Positions 1 through 14,780 of a stretch of DNA of 64,000 nucleotides are shown here, piece by piece (position 1 is the stretch's first letter; each line of letters begins with the position of its first letter). This DNA comes from Amia ocellicauda (Eukaryota; Chordata; Actinopteri; Amiiformes; Amiidae). The DNA lies in NCBI RefSeq assembly GCF_036373705.1, contig NC_089863.1:10798857-10862856 (forward strand). The letters are read 5' to 3'. The translations under genes were made by a program, and so were the position numbers. Under the pieces are notes generated by a model. The model was not told the DNA's origin and did not search any database. It saw only the letters and a list, made by a program, of their open reading frames with translations.

Positions 1-309
1 GGCCAAGTCAACACCTTGAACTCGTGATTCATCAGACCAGGCCACCTTCTTCCATTGCTCCGTGGTCCAGTTCTGATGCTCACGTGCCCATTGTAGGCGC
101 TTTCGGCAGTGGACAGGGGTCAGCATGGGCACCCTGACTGGTCTGCGGCTACGCAGCCCCATATGCAACAAACTGCGATGCACTGTGTGTCCTGACACCT
201 TTCTATCAGAACCAGCATTCACTTTTTCAGCAATTTGAGCTACAGTAACTCGTCTGTTGGATTGGACCACACGGGCCAGCCTTCCCTCCCCACGTGCATC
301 AATGAGCCA
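1..309 (-). mobile_element. Tc1/mariner fragment, third family, truncated at window edge
   Basis: This is closely similar to 42874-43175 of the window and encodes, on the minus strand, part of a Tc1/mariner transposase N-terminal region. It is cut by the window start and by a TA microsatellite at 309-331. It carries the same internal deletion junction (about positions 5-35) as the copy at 42617-43516, so it belongs to a deleted, non-autonomous lineage. Confidence 0.85.
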
Positions 310-331
310 TATATATATATATATATATATA
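309..331. repeat. (TA)n microsatellite
   Basis: Simple TA dinucleotide run directly abutting the truncated Tc1 fragment. TA tracts are Tc1/mariner target sites. Confidence 0.9.
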
Positions 332-850
332 ATTATTTAATCCCTGTTTAAAATTATATATGCTGACTTGTCTCTGGTGTTACATGCCACTTTCACAAAA
401 CAACAGACTTGGGTAGAAATCTGCTCTAAATTAAATGCTTTAGTGGGTCCTGGTGCCCTACTCTTTTACCACCACATGGCGTAGTTTGCTACAGTGAGTG
501 CCCCGTGACATAAGTTCCCTTGTGTCCTGTAGCCATTGTTACATCCGCAGCTAATTCAGTGTCCTCTAAGAAATACAAACAAACTTGTTTCTGTGGCATC
601 TTCACACGCTCGCCTATATATAAGAATGAAACTGGCTCATTGAAGAAAAATACAATGCGAAGAAAATGTGAACACTTCTGTTTTTTACTTCTGGCAAATT
701 AGTTACAAATTAATACATTTGCTACATAATTAATTAATAAACTGGCTATATATTGTCATTTAAATTAACTTGAGACCATTCCACAGTACTGAAAATAAAA
801 AGCCTATCTTTGATATTTTTAAAATGATATTTTGGAAATAATGACAGTTC
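332..850. other. AT-rich intergenic DNA, nothing recognised
   Basis: Only short ORFs without family signatures are present. I see no exon, RNA gene or transposon end here. Confidence 0.5.
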
Positions 851-985
851 AGAACATAAGAAAGTTTACAAACGAGAGGAGGCCATTCGACCCATCGTGC
901 TCGTTTGGTGTCCATTAATAACTGAGTGATCCAAGGATCCTATCCAGTCTATTTTTGAATGTTCACAAATTTTTTCAACATTTTT
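851..985. repeat. Interspersed repeat (SINE-like or retroposon fragment)
   Basis: The segment beginning AACATAAGAAAGTTTACAAA and containing GAGGAGGCCATTCGACCCAT resembles a dispersed repeat I recognise from several fish genomes. Its class cannot be settled here. A repeat-library search would decide. Confidence 0.45.
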
Positions 986-3160
986 GACATTGTCAAATAT
1001 ATTTACTATGATTATTATTCATACATATGATATTTTAAAGTTGTATAGGTCCGTTTAGTAAAACAAGTTGCACAGATATCATATAATATCTGTTGGCATA
1101 TAGTCGGACATGATCCATCTCCCTGACTGTAACTGCAGTCCGACCATGACAGCCAAATGCTGATGTCGGTCATCCTCCACCTCCCCGGCCTACAAGAGAG
1201 CTCGGGTCATATTGCTTTCCATTAATTGCACTGTATTATAGGTGTAACCATGCTAAATCAGCCTGTGGCATGACACATGGAGATTCCCTTCTACCCTTCT
1301 ATTCTTCTAATTGATTAGTTGACTACGCCACCTTAGGAATTTCACTCAAGGAAATACTTATAACTAAGGCCCTGTCCCCCAATGCAGACCCCTCATAACA
1401 AACAAGAGTAAGCAGAGATGTGAATGAGATAATTTATTACCCAACCTGAGTAATACATTACAAGTGTAATTACATCAATCATAAATCCCAAAACCATCCG
1501 TGAATATATATAAATGAACTATAATAAAACACTGCACACATACTTTCCAGAAGAAAAACAACATTATAAATAAGTGAAACAAAAAATAAATCCAGAAAAA
1601 TAAATATAGAAATAACCCAATCACTAGTTCACTGTAACAGAGCAATTACTGTCTACAATCAACAATGAACAACAGAAAACAATGGCATAAAAGATATGAA
1701 GACATGCAGCTGACACTTTCTCCTTCTCACCTATGTCACAAAACCCTTTGGGCAAACAGACAAAACAGCTCAAGTGCCCTGGTGTAAGGAAAGATAAAAA
1801 CTTGTTGCCCAGAAATGATGTTAGGCTCGAAGAAGGCTTCATGAAGCAGTATACCCTTCCAAAGCACAATGTTGTGATACAATGGTTCAAAGCCCCATGG
1901 CACCTTGCCAGAAACCATGTGATCACTGCAAATGAAGCTTTGTTACATCACACCAGCTGCTGACTGTCAAATTGGTTTAGAATACATGTTGGTGTATCAA
2001 ACACACATAATGTTTAAAATAATTCTGAACTACCTCAAATCCAAGGGTTATAGAGAGGAGACAGGTTTGCAGATGCTACAGAATGCATCTATTGAGAGAG
2101 ATAGAGAGAAATACTTAGATAGATATACAGATAGCAAGTTAGATGAGAGACAGATTAAGAGATAGTTTTAGATACATAGATTTAGTGATAGATAGATAGA
2201 TATTGTGATAGAGTCAGCACCAGCAGTATTTTTTTAAATACAATTATTTAAATTACACCAATTGTCCAGTTGCATAATCATGTCCCTCCAACACATTTGC
2301 CTATTCAACACAATCCCTATTCTTGTTTATATAAGCTCATACGTCTCTCTCCACTTCACAAAATATAGTCTTCTTTTGCCCTATATAAACCATCACTTTC
2401 CCAGTTGCACGAGCATACCTGGTAAACAAAATGTAGGTTATACTCTATATCAGCATCACTTGGATCATTACACAACCACATCCCTAGATATACTGACCAT
2501 AGGCTATATGAAATGCAGACTACACTTATAGTTAATTGCATTTATTTTATTTATTTTGCTTACATAACATACGACATTCATCAAGTAATTATGACTAGCT
2601 TCTAAAATTCAACTTAAGTTACAATGGAAGGTTTATGACACTTATCTGTGGACATGGACGCATTTTCGCATAACCGTTATTGCACTATAGATCAAAGATG
2701 CCGATACCATATATTGACCAGCAGAGGTCACTATGGAGAGACTGTATATTAATATTGTAACAAAAAATAAAGTTGATAAAAAAATGATTTTGAGATAAAA
2801 AAATAAAACAATCGAACGAAAAATGTATAGAATTGTAAACAAAAAGCAAATCATGTAAAAGCTATAGCACTGGAGTTCCTGCCTTTTTTTTTGCTTTTGC
2901 TTTTGATATAGTTATTTTTGTTTACACTTCTATACATTTTGGTTTCAATTGTTTTATGTTTGATCTCAACATTCTCTACTTTATATTGCTCCTTTACAGT
3001 ATTGTTTTTTATTATTATTTTGATTTCGTTACTTGTGGCGCTTATTTGAGCCCATATGTTTCCCCAATCCCTCGCTAGGAGCTCATTTATATATCCAGTA
3101 CCTGTGGAAATCCATTAGCAAAATCACCTGCACCAGCTACGTATAACAATGAGGACCAAT
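986..3160. other. Intergenic DNA with degenerate GATA repeats
   Basis: No supported gene. A degenerate GATA/GATAGA tract lies at about 2094-2205. The open frames are short, low in complexity and overlap on both strands. Confidence 0.45.
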
Positions 3161-3164
3161 TAAA

Positions 3165-3560
3165 GCTGGGGTTTGCAATCCTGGGAGGCAGCAGCAGCAG
3201 CTTGTTTTGAAAGATAGACCCGCCCTCGCTTCAGAACGTCTCCAAAGCCACGCCCCCTCTATCACACATGCGCACACGCACACAGAGTCTCAGCGCCAGG
3301 AGAGACGTGTGAGTGGAATCGATCGCAACAGTTTCAGATGACCTCATGTCTCATTCAAGGTCAGACATTACAATAATAACGAACGTAAACAACTTATTTA
3401 CGGTTATTATGTTTTTAAAAATAGTAGCTGCGGTTCGCCTTCCATTCTCGCGCTCGCTCTGCACAGCGTCAAGGTTCCCGCGCTGATGACGTGTGATTGT
3501 CTGCGCGAACAAGTTGCGCGGAGGTATGTAAATACAGATTGACAGACAGGAAGGACAACC
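3165..3560. other. GC/CpG-rich island, possibly repeat-derived
   Basis: This stands out from AT-rich surroundings by its CpG content (CACGCCCCCT, GCGCACACGC, CTCGCGCTCGCTCTGC). It could be a regulatory CpG island or a dispersed fish repeat. I see no splice or coding signal that settles it. Confidence 0.3.
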
Positions 3561-4440
3561 TATCATTACATTCGGACCAATGCAATGATTGGTCTAACCT
3601 TTTTTAGTGTTGTCCTTTCCACAGAAGATTTATATATATATCTTTTTTTCTTACATTTAGACCACTTACATTATTGATTGCTATCAGGATGTGAAGAGAC
3701 TTTCAACCAGTGTAACAAAAAATGTTTATGGAAAAGATTGCACACCCTACCTTTAACCCAATTAATCTCATCTGTTACACTGGGAATGGACAGAAATGCT
3801 GTATGTGACTGCAATGTAAATTATATTTTAGAAATACAACCAAGTTTAATGTCAGGTTGTAAAGACAGGTTGGCCTTAGAACCCCATTAGCTACATAAAT
3901 TCTGAAGCCCCGTAGCCAGATGACAATGTTAACAGTCTGAGATTGAAGCCCTGTACATTGTATGCTTTTATGTTTTAATTTCAAAACGTCATAAAGTAAT
4001 TCTGGATTTGCGATTTCTATTCGTCTGTTTGGTTTGGTATTACATGTGCTAATAATAGCGTTTGAAGTTGTCGAAACACGCATTTACCCTGGGCTGCTTT
4101 TAACTGCTTTTGTAATAAAGACCATTACGTATTCCTCTCTGGTGGATGGGTTATTTAAATTGAATAATAATTATAAGTATTGTTGTTGTTACACAAATAC
4201 GTTTTATAATTACATATCATTCTATTGTTGAAATACGCATATACACACACATACACACAATTGTGCGTTACCACTCTGAACAACAATAAGACCTTCCTTA
4301 TTTGCCATTTCCTATGATTTTGAGAACTATTGTTAATAGTATTGTCAGTTTTAAATAACTCATTTTGAGTGAATACAGACGTGTGCAGCGTACTTCCAAA
4401 AAATACAAAAAAAATACGTGGTTCATATTAAAAGTGAATG
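3561..4440. other. Intergenic DNA, nothing recognised
   Basis: AT-rich sequence between the CpG-rich segment and the tRNA gene. The ORFs carry no recognisable family signature. Confidence 0.4.
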
Positions 4441-4452
4441 AAAAGCTGTAAT

Positions 4453-4526
4453 TGGCCAATACGGGGATCGAACCCGTGACCTTGGCGTTATTAGCACTAC
4501 GCTCTAACCAACTGAGCTAACCGGCC
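4453..4526 (-). tRNA. tRNA-Ile (anticodon AAT)
   Basis: The minus strand gives a 74-nt cloverleaf starting GGCCGGTTAGCTCAGTTGGT, with the anticodon loop CTAATAA (AAT) and the T-loop GGTTCGATCC. The acceptor stem pairs GGCCGGT with ATTGGCC, using two G-U wobbles, and the discriminator is A. Both internal promoter boxes (A and B) look canonical. It lies about 290 bp beyond the stop codon of the kelch-like gene on the same strand. Confidence 0.93.
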
Positions 4527-4815
4527 AGAGCTATAAAGTGCTTTGTAATAATAGTAATAATAATAATAATATGGTATAGTAGAGTGTAGTTTCACCTCAC
4601 ACCGTAAGCGAGCAGAAAAAGTACTGCATGTCAGTCTTGTTTCTGTTTACAACTCATGTCTGTAAAAGACAAACTGATCATTTAACACAACCCCACTAAA
4701 AAGAAAAAACATTTTAAATCCCCTCACCCCTGCATCACCAACACCTCCCTCATCCTCTCCTCAACCCCCTCTATCTACCACCTCTTCCTCTCTTCTCCCC
4801 CTCCCCTGTCCTCTC

Positions 4816-7800
4816 TTACTGTCTCAGATGTCCTGGGACCAGCAGCACGCAAGCAGCTATGTCCGCGTATGCACGCTGCATCATGCCAACATTGGCCCAG
4901 CAGTCGGATTGCGGGTCATAGCAGTGCACCAGGTGGCTGTCCTGGCAGGTCTGGCAGGAGGAGCCGCCCAGCACGTAGATGTGCCCATTCAGAACCGCCG
5001 AGGCAGGGGAGAGGTGGGGCATGGGCAGGCTGGCCACCGGGCCCCAGGAGTCAGAGGCAGGGTCGTAGGACTCACAGGCCAGCTGGTCTCCGAAGCCCCC
5101 AGCCAACGGGTACAGACCCCCTGCCACATACAGATGGCTGCACACCACCTCCATCACGTGCCCGGCCCTCTCCCCCCTCATGGGTGCCCGTGGGGTGCAG
5201 CCCAGGACCGGGTGATAGTGCCACATGGAGCCGAGGCAATGGTTCTGCCCATCACATCCCCCCGAGATGTAAATCTCTCCATCATACACGGCAGCTGCAT
5301 GCCCACAGAGAGCGCTGGGGAGAGGTTGGGTGAACCTGGGAGAGAGAGAAGAAGAGAGGGTGGGAGATACTAAATTGATGGATTGGACAGTAACACATTA
5401 ACACTGAAGTAAGATGAGAGATGGAGAGAGAAAAGCTGATCAGGATGCCATGCTTGACATGTCACCACACTAGACAGTGCAGCACATAAACACTGATGCT
5501 CACAGGGAGAGCTGCTAAGAGAGCGAGAGTCTGAAAGAAAGATGGGATAGGAAGAGAAGGAGATGGGGGAAGAGATGGAGGTGGAGAGAGAGGCTGGGGT
5601 TGGCCTGGGTCAGTCTTCCTCTGACTCTGGCTGGGCAAGAAGTACCTCCAGGTGTTGTCCTCATGGGTGTAGCACTCCACTGAGTCCAGGTACTCGGTGT
5701 CATCCAGGTTGCCCCCTATGGCATACATCACCCCCTCCAGGCAGACCACAGCAAAATTGTTGCGTTGCTGCTGCATGTCCGCAAGCTCTTCCCAGGTGTC
5801 GTGGGCTGGGTCGTACCTGTACAGAATGAAGCTGGTTACACCTCTGTGGTTGCTCAGGGCCTTACCTGTACCATGTCATGTGACGTTGTTCTTCCAGAGC
5901 CCACTGCTAGGTTTCTGTTTTCAGCCCCTTATGCTCATTACTTTTACCCAGGTTCTCTATAGGACTGTAAGTAGATTCCAGCTTTATCACAGAGACATGT
6001 GGTTAAGAAATCCCATCATGCACATTCACCTAGAGGACGTGTGCACTTTGAACACGGTTTTCACCGTGTGTGTGCCCTAGTTTTACAGTACTTTCCTATA
6101 GTGTTAACACACCTTCATTGGGCTTGACTCCATTTTACCATCTTGAAGTAATCACAACTTGATGAAGTAAAACAGGCCTTAGAAATACACAGTATAACAT
6201 GGTAATCCCAGGATTCAGTGCAGTAAAGCACAATGAAGGCATATTGAACTCATAGGAAACCACTGTAAAACTATAATAAAAAACAAGTTTAAAGTGTTAA
6301 AATCATTTGGTAAATTTTCCAAGACTAACTTGCACTTGGGGAATCCCAGCAGACTCCCAGAAGAGATTGATTACCACCCACCTTCTAATGACTCAGATGG
6401 CATTGATTGTTGACTTAACTCTACCAAGTGCTTCATTCTGGCCTACATTGGTTTTATGTGCATTCCTAACACGGCTGAATGTGGGTACAGTTTGTCAGCA
6501 CAGCAGAAACAGAGCTGTAAAGAAACAATAGCATAGTGTGATCCTGTGGTAGGATGCAGTTTGGGTGTTTTTTGATTGTGGTAAGAGGTAAGCCACAAGC
6601 AATCTGAAACTCTCTACTACCATGCTGTAAGCCTCTGCTATATCTGTTAAACCAGTACTCTGTTTGCAATCGTAAATGTATGGTTTGCTAACTGCCATTT
6701 TGCAGATTTTATTTATTTTTGGGGAATGGGGGAACGTTTCTTAAACATCATAATCGCCGTTGTCTGTCTGGGAGGCTTGTCATTTGAGTTGAATTTCACT
6801 GTCCTTGTCTCGTTACCTTTTTTAGATTGCACAACACCTTTTTGTACTAAAATTACAAAACATGACCAACCCCCCCATCCCCTAACCCCCAAAGAAAGCA
6901 AAAAACTCATGCATTCAAAAAGACCCTGCAGGATGGTAAACCCATTGTCTTTATCCATCCCCTCTGAATGGAACTGTACACTGACACTGTCCCTCTGTAT
7001 ATGTATGCTATATTTCTCATATGTTTTTAATATGTTTCTAAGACCCTATACATATTGTAGAGTGGCAGTGAGCTTGGGGACTACATCTCCCAAGAGACAT
7101 AATATTACACATGTATTTATTCCATTTGGCCTAATGACTGGGAGATGTAGTCCCCAAGCCCAGGGCCGAGCCACAATATATAGATGTACAATACCAACAG
7201 ACCATTGTCCTGTATGGGACAGTAGGCTTCCGGCTCTGTACCTCAGCACAGACTTGAGGATGTCCCTCTGGCCATAGTATTTCCGCCCTCCAAAGATGTA
7301 CAGCTGGTTGTTGAGGACACACATGGCATGGCGGAAGCGGGCTGGGGTGGGCATGTGAGAGAGCGCCCTCCACTCCACCTTGCGGATCAGCCCCATGCCA
7401 GCCAGGAAGCGGTGGGCGAACTGCACAGCCGCGCTGGGCACCCGCCGGCTGAAGTCATCCTTCACATGGTCCCCGCCCACCAGGACCAGCACCTGATTAG
7501 GCGTCCGTGGTTGGCAAGAGGAGATCTCTCGGGGCTGGCGTGCAGATCGGATCCCCTCCAGGATCTCCCTGCAGCCGGGGGCTTGGATCAGGATCTGGGC
7601 CGTCACTTCCACCTCCTGCAGTTCCCTGGGTGCCATCAGGGGGAAGCGGACTTGTTTCAGCAGCTCCGCCAGGAATGGCAGCCGGGCACCCCACTCCTCT
7701 TCCAGCCAGGCCACCACCACACGGAAGACTTCAACCTTGAGTGGCAACCAGTAAAGAGGGGAGCTGTAAGCATCAGGGTTCTGTGTGTGGATTGGCTAAA

Positions 7801-10365
7801 CCTGTACTGCTTGTTGCATTGTTTCTAGTAAAGGGACAGAATAAGCGGAAGGAGGATTTGGTACTATGACTGGATGGGGTATCTGTCGCATGGTCCTACA
7901 GAAGTGTCAGCGAGCACCATTTTAATGTTGGGACTGCCATAGAATAGCATAAAATAATAGAACAGCAATAGATTATTATATAATAACAGAACAGTAATAC
8001 TGAAATGTTATTCTAAGATATTTGGAACACTAGGGACATTATCTGCAGTGATCACATACAATGCAAGTAAAAAAATAGTTCATATATTACAATGTCTAAG
8101 CTCTCACCCACCTCGCTGCTCACATACAGGGAGTCCTTTGCTAGAAGATGAGCTAGTTGGGCAGCAGGGAGGTCCAGGAACTTGGGCCTGGCAGCCACTC
8201 TCTCAAAGTGGCTAAGGATGAACTCTTCCGCCTTCTTGGCCAGCTCCCCCAGCCCATAGGCCTCAGCCAGGGCCAGGACGTCCAGGCAGCTGTCGGGGTC
8301 CATCTCAGCCACCAGGAAGTCCTGACAGAGGGAAAGGGCGCCCAGCACCTGGTACCTGAGTGCCGCTTCCGTCACCTCAAACACATTGTCCCAGCTGAGG
8401 AGCAGGGACCCAGAATAGATGAAACCCAGGAGGGAGGAGAGGGCGGTGGGTGGCATGGTGGGCATGTGCACCTCCCTCTGGAAGGCCTCCTTCATGCCAC
8501 TGAGGAACATGGCACGGAAGAAGTCACCACAAGCTGCCAGGGCCACGCGGTGAGCTGAGGGGAGAGAGACAGGGGTGAGGAATTAGGGGGAGAGACAGAG
8601 ACAGAGAGAGAGAGAATGAGAGAGAGGGGGGGAGAAGGGGAGAAGGGTGGGAGGTAGTTAGGGGGAGAGAGTGAAAGAGATTTTGCTTCTGTTTCAATTC
8701 ATGTACGTGTGTCAGTGTCTCTCCAACTATATCTGTTTGCCTGTATCTACAATATATATCTATATATTCAGTATATATATATATATATTCAAAACTATTA
8801 ACTCTTGTCCCCCTTCCCCTGTACAGAATGACAGGGGCTTCTGCAGATAAATAAATACTTGAGGGGGCAAAAACAGACCATGAGATGCACTGTATATCGT
8901 TTCTGTTGAAGGACATATTACACTCATCGGGGTCAGCAGGAACAGTAAGGGGCTCTACTGCAAATCTGCCCCATTCTATTTTGTATTATCATTATTATTT
9001 TTTCAATATCATTACGGGTTTGGTCACCACTAAGTAGCTGCCTTCCAGTGTTGATCATAGCGATAACAGTCGCGGTCTATGTGACCTGATATTGTTCTGC
9101 CCGATCTCAGTGCAGTTATTTGATTCTTATCAGGGTGCAGACCAAGATTGTTCCATTTATAGCTCTGTGTGGCTCAGTTGACTCATTTATTGGTGGCTTA
9201 GCTTTTCAACATTAACCTGAATTTACCATGGGGATCCTGTACATTTTGTTCTGCCGTGAAGAAAGACAATGAAGGTTCCCCTGTGTTGATACAGTATATT
9301 CTAATACTCTACATAGCTTGCTATAGTCATTTTCTAATTGTGTAATCCTCAGCCAGGCTGTTCCTAAGGGGTTAGGTGTCTGACTGATAGCTGGGGGAAG
9401 TGATACAAGACGTACCATTTCTTCAGGAATGTTAGAACTGGTTGTAGATTTGTGTGGCCTTTTAATCAATTCCAGTCCTTGATAATTTATTAATTTTACT
9501 TTTTTTTTTATTAAGCTTCGATCAAAGTTGCCATAGAGTGCTTTACATGTTGAAATCAACAATAGCTAAATTTGCTGTTGCTTTCTGGCTAAACCAGTAG
9601 CATTACGTTGTAAGTCGCCCTGGATAAGGGCGTCTGCCAAGAAAAAAAAAAAATATATATATATATATAATAATTACCTTGGAAAGAGACTCCATCCGCT
9701 TGCAGCTTAACATCACAGCCGATCCCTTTCTCCCAGAGCTCCCGGATCACCCTAAGATTCTTCTCTCTCTCACAACGAGCCGAAGGAGCCTTCTTCATCA
9801 CCTCCAGGGGGTCGGTGACCACCACAGGCATGCAGCAATGGGTAAAACGGTCAACTTCTAGCCAGCCACAGGCCTCCAGGACCTCTCCTGTCTCCTCAGG
9901 CCCGGACCTGGCCTCCCCGGTGTAGGCGAAGTGCAGCACAGCCTGTAACCCCACTGCTGTTACCTTCCCATCTAGCCCGACCACATCCGGCTGCGGGAGG
10001 TGGGTGCCCATGGTCACCTGACCCGATTTCAGCCAACCACGTGCCACCCGACTCACGGAGGCCAGGGCCAGAGAGTGGGCCCCAAAAGGCCGGCCCAGGA
10101 GTAAGAGGCTGCAGTCCAGGAGCAGCCCTTCATCCCTCAGGGAGTTGAGCGCCGAGAAGAAGGCATCACAGTGATCAGGATCAGCGTAGCACTTGTGCTC
10201 CAGGGGGACCAGGGGGGAGTGCCTCGCAGCTTTGTTTCCTCCCGGCTCTGCTGGCTCCTGCCCCACATGTCCCTCCACGCTCTTGGCTTGGAAGAGGCCA
10301 ATCGTGTCCTGCAAAGACACATCCCTCTCATTGTCTTTTCTCACCTTAGTCAACCTTTGTGGCAT
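4816..10365 (-). CDS. klhl33: Kelch-like protein with two BTB-like segments, BACK and kelch repeats (KLHL33-like)
   Basis: Five coding exons on the minus strand: 10365-9678, 8554-8112, 7735-7242, 5816-5646 and 5335-4816. All junctions are GT-AG, the phases are consistent, and the total is 772 codons including stop. Residues about 66-160 form a first BTB-like segment. Residues about 200-310 form a second BTB spanning the exon 1/2 junction, followed by a BACK domain to about 420. Kelch blades run from about 480 to the end, with Gly-Gly signatures IFGG, AIGG, ISGG, VAGG and VLGG. Proteins of this family are usually substrate adaptors for Cullin-3 ubiquitin ligases: BTB binds Cul3 and the kelch propeller binds substrate. 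The start is the first Met after a plausible acceptor at 10383-10384, leaving 17 nt of 5' UTR in this exon. A deleted Tc1 copy lies just upstream. The family assignment is firm. The KLHL33 orthology is by overall resemblance only. Confidence 0.85.
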
Positions 10366-10457
10366 CTTTGTCCAAATGGGCCCTAAAGAGGAGAGTACAG
10401 ACTTAATAGTCAGTGTGCCAGATCTTATTATCTTGCTTATTATATAAATATACGCAC

Positions 10458-11683
<1,226 letters not shown>

Positions 11684-14660
11684 TATAATTATCCGCAAAG
11701 GTTGTTATTTCTCTCCTACTCACTCCACCCTCCTCCTTATTGGATTCCATCCACTTCTATTTTCATGAATGCATGGTCTCCATGGCATTAACAAAAACAT
11801 TTACAGGGTATCTCTGGGACAGAGGATTTGCGCACTCTGTGATCTCTTACCCCTTCTCTCTGGGTCCCCTGCTATGTCGGTGAGAGCTGGGAGGCAGGAG
11901 CAGCTCACAGGGAAGAGGGCTGCTGGCTCTGGCTTTACACACTTGGCAGCTGTTTTGGCAGTGATGCAATGGGATTGTAAGACAGTACCCTGGAGGTCAG
12001 GCCAGGTTGGTACACCGCTCTGATGTGGGATTCCAGCCAAACATTCCCTGGCTTTACAACCCCCCCACAACCGCCCCCTCCCCCTTGCCTCCCCTTCCTG
12101 TTGAGACTAACGCCTGCCAGTTTTGTAATGAAGTAGGCCAGAGTATTTTCTCTCCCCCTTTGTTGCGCTCTGAGAAAGGACGTTTCAATTAAGGTGAAGA
12201 ACATCCTCCAGTTCTAGCTGACAGGGCTGTTTCCACACTTAGACGCAATCGCTTGAATCTGTCCCTGTCTGTCTCGATCAGGGATGGCCTAACCTGCCCA
12301 AGGCTTAAGCAGTTGCCTGTGTGTCTACAGAACTGAAAGAGAGCTTTCTGATCGGTTCAGATCAGTTTGGTGAATTACAAACTCTGTTATAACCACATAA
12401 TATGTTTTCTTTTCTTTTTAGTATTATAAAAGAAAAGGAAATTAAAGTTTAGCTGTTTTCCTGTTGCAGTGTATTTTTTTTTGGCAGAGTGACAGGGACT
12501 CTTACAGTAACTATGTGAACATGCTACACAGCTCTGAAGTTTAATATGGTCAGAGAATGTGTGATAGGAGACTAGACAGATATTGCCTCTGTTCTAAATT
12601 AAGGAAATTCCATACCAAAATTTTAAATAAATATACTTTGAAATAAATTTGTATGGTTTTATTAATTTATTTATATATTCGCTCATTTATTTCAACATCT
12701 ATATATCTATATCCATATAGATCTATATATTGTTTAATTTGTTTAATCAGTGTTGGTTTGATTCCACACGCAAAGACAAAAACAGAAACAACACTACAGA
12801 AGCAAGATCATGTAAATGTACTTTTTTCAAAAGTAACGCTATACTTTTATGTGAACAACTTAAAGAGTACTGTATTAAAGAGTACTGCATCTCCATACCT
12901 TTGTAATTGTTAGGCCTACAGCTTAAATGGGAGGGTGAGGAGGCCTGAAAAAAAAAAAAAAAAAAACAGGTGCAGAGCTTCACATTATTTCTGTAACAAC
13001 TACTGGCACTAACAAGACTAGTTGGTTTCTTATTGACAGTGTTGGGTGGTGTTTTAAGAAACCTGTAAACCAATCTGAGTTGGCTTGCTCTTTATCTGTC
13101 CATGACTCTGCTACCTTCAGGTTGTGTGCCATGCTGTTCTTCCTTATGTGTCCTCTACACTGCTCTTATTGCAATATTGACATGTGACAACCAATCCCAA
13201 ATTTAATGTGACAACTTGCCTGTACCACACTGTTATGCTAACTTTATGCTGACTACCTGACATGATGTAGCATAGCCTTCCAGAAAAAGTATCAAAACAT
13301 ATATAAAAAAAGTCTTTCCTTTATTCATTACAAGTTCTATTTTTTTGAATACCCAAATGTAACAAACATTTATTACAAAAGTAGTGGGACACCTTTTTTT
13401 TCTTGGTGGTAAAAAACATTAAAATTGAGCTCACCTCAATGTTTTGTGACTTTCAGTTGAAATAACACAATGGTTGACCTCAGAAGGAGGCACACATTCT
13501 GATGTTACATTTTTATTTCAGGCCTCTCTAGAGTTGTAGATATGAGATGTGTGACAAACTACCCATGTGACAGCCAGCCCCGGTCTTCCCTATCTGTTGT
13601 GCATTGTGGCCAAATAATAATTGTTAAAAAAAAGGTCTTAAATGAAAATATATTATTAAAGTCAGTTGCAAAGTACTGATTTAAATATATTCAACGATAC
13701 ATTTGGAAGAAGTATAGCATGAACTTTGCGGTATTTTAAGAAATAAATAGCGACAGCTGAAGTGTATTTATGCAGATGTGCCTAGCCAACCACACTGCTC
13801 CAGCCTAATGTGAAGCCCACCGAAGTTATTGCGCTCAATCAGTGCCCTATATGATGGGTGCACCGGGTTTGCGCTCCATTCTATACCAGTGTCTGTATCC
13901 ACAATTAAAAGCATAGCCACTATCACCTTACAACAATTTGTATTATTATTATTATTATTATTATTGAATATCTCAAATCATCTGCCATACAACATTACAC
14001 ATGTGCATACAAATTATCAAGGTATTGAACAATGTGAAACAGTAGGTGGAGATGTCAGTGGGCTGTTCCGAATATCGGTGTTTGCTTGTCCCGTCCCTTA
14101 CACATTCGTTAACTGTTTAAAACAGGTATACTTAACTAAGCCAGCCATTTCCATGTTTATTATAGGTGGCTTAATATTTGACTGTCGTGGGTCGTGATTA
14201 AGTCACAAATCACCTGGACATTCACAGGATGGGTGTGTTTTCTAGTTGTAGAAATATTCTCGGAATTAACGGCAGGTTAAAACATCCATTCCAAAGTTCT
14301 TAGCTTATTGTACGTGTCGCTAAGGCTGTCAGCTTCTGTACCTTTTATTGGAATAAATTGTGCACATCAATTGCACAATCTCCACCTCTACCGCACATTT
14401 CTGCAAAACGGTGATTTAAACCAGGCGACGCTGATTGCTTTTGTGTATTGTATTCCACCTTACATTTTGCCAGTCGTTTGCGACAGGTTTATTACTCCTA
14501 AACACGCGAAAGTGTTTAGTACATCTAACAACCAAGTGTTCTCCTACATCTACCACATTATCTTATTCTGTGATGAACAATAATAACCATGATTATATTA
14601 GTATAGTCTATATATTAATTAAAAAATATCCGGTTTGGTAGTGTCTGCGATGTTTTTGTC
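11684..14660. other. Intergenic or 5' intronic DNA of the kelch-like gene, no gene recognised
   Basis: Mostly AT-rich, with a poly-A run at about 12948-12965 and an ATT run at about 13939-13966. No ORF shows a recognisable protein signature. If the candidate leader exon at 14666-14780 is real, this whole stretch is intron 1 of the kelch-like gene. Confidence 0.4.
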
Positions 14661-14665
14661 CTTAC

Positions 14666-14780
14666 CTTTAGGTGACGCAGCTCGCTGTGGACAGTGGACA
14701 GTGCGCTCGCTGTGACTTTGACAATGTGACCCCAATCGGGGCAGCAGCTCCTTGGCCGTGTTCACTACAGTGGACTAATT
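14666..14780 (-). promoter_or_regulatory. Candidate 5' non-coding exon/promoter of the kelch-like gene
   Basis: On the minus strand a GC-richer patch contains a CCAAT-type motif (plus-strand CCCCAATCGG), a TGACGCA-like CRE/AP-1 element (GGTGACGCAG) and a consensus donor CTAAAG/GTAAGG at 14666/14665. It could be the leader exon that splices to the acceptor at 10383-10384. This is inference from motifs and orientation only. Transcript data are needed. Confidence 0.28.

Noticed and set aside
4828-5373. 181-residue plus-strand ORF over the kelch exon
   Set aside because: It is the antisense shadow of the kelch-repeat exon, which has consistent splice phases on the minus strand.
6726-7277. 183-residue plus-strand ORF
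   Set aside because: It lies in an intron and antisense to an exon of the kelch-like gene and shows no domain.
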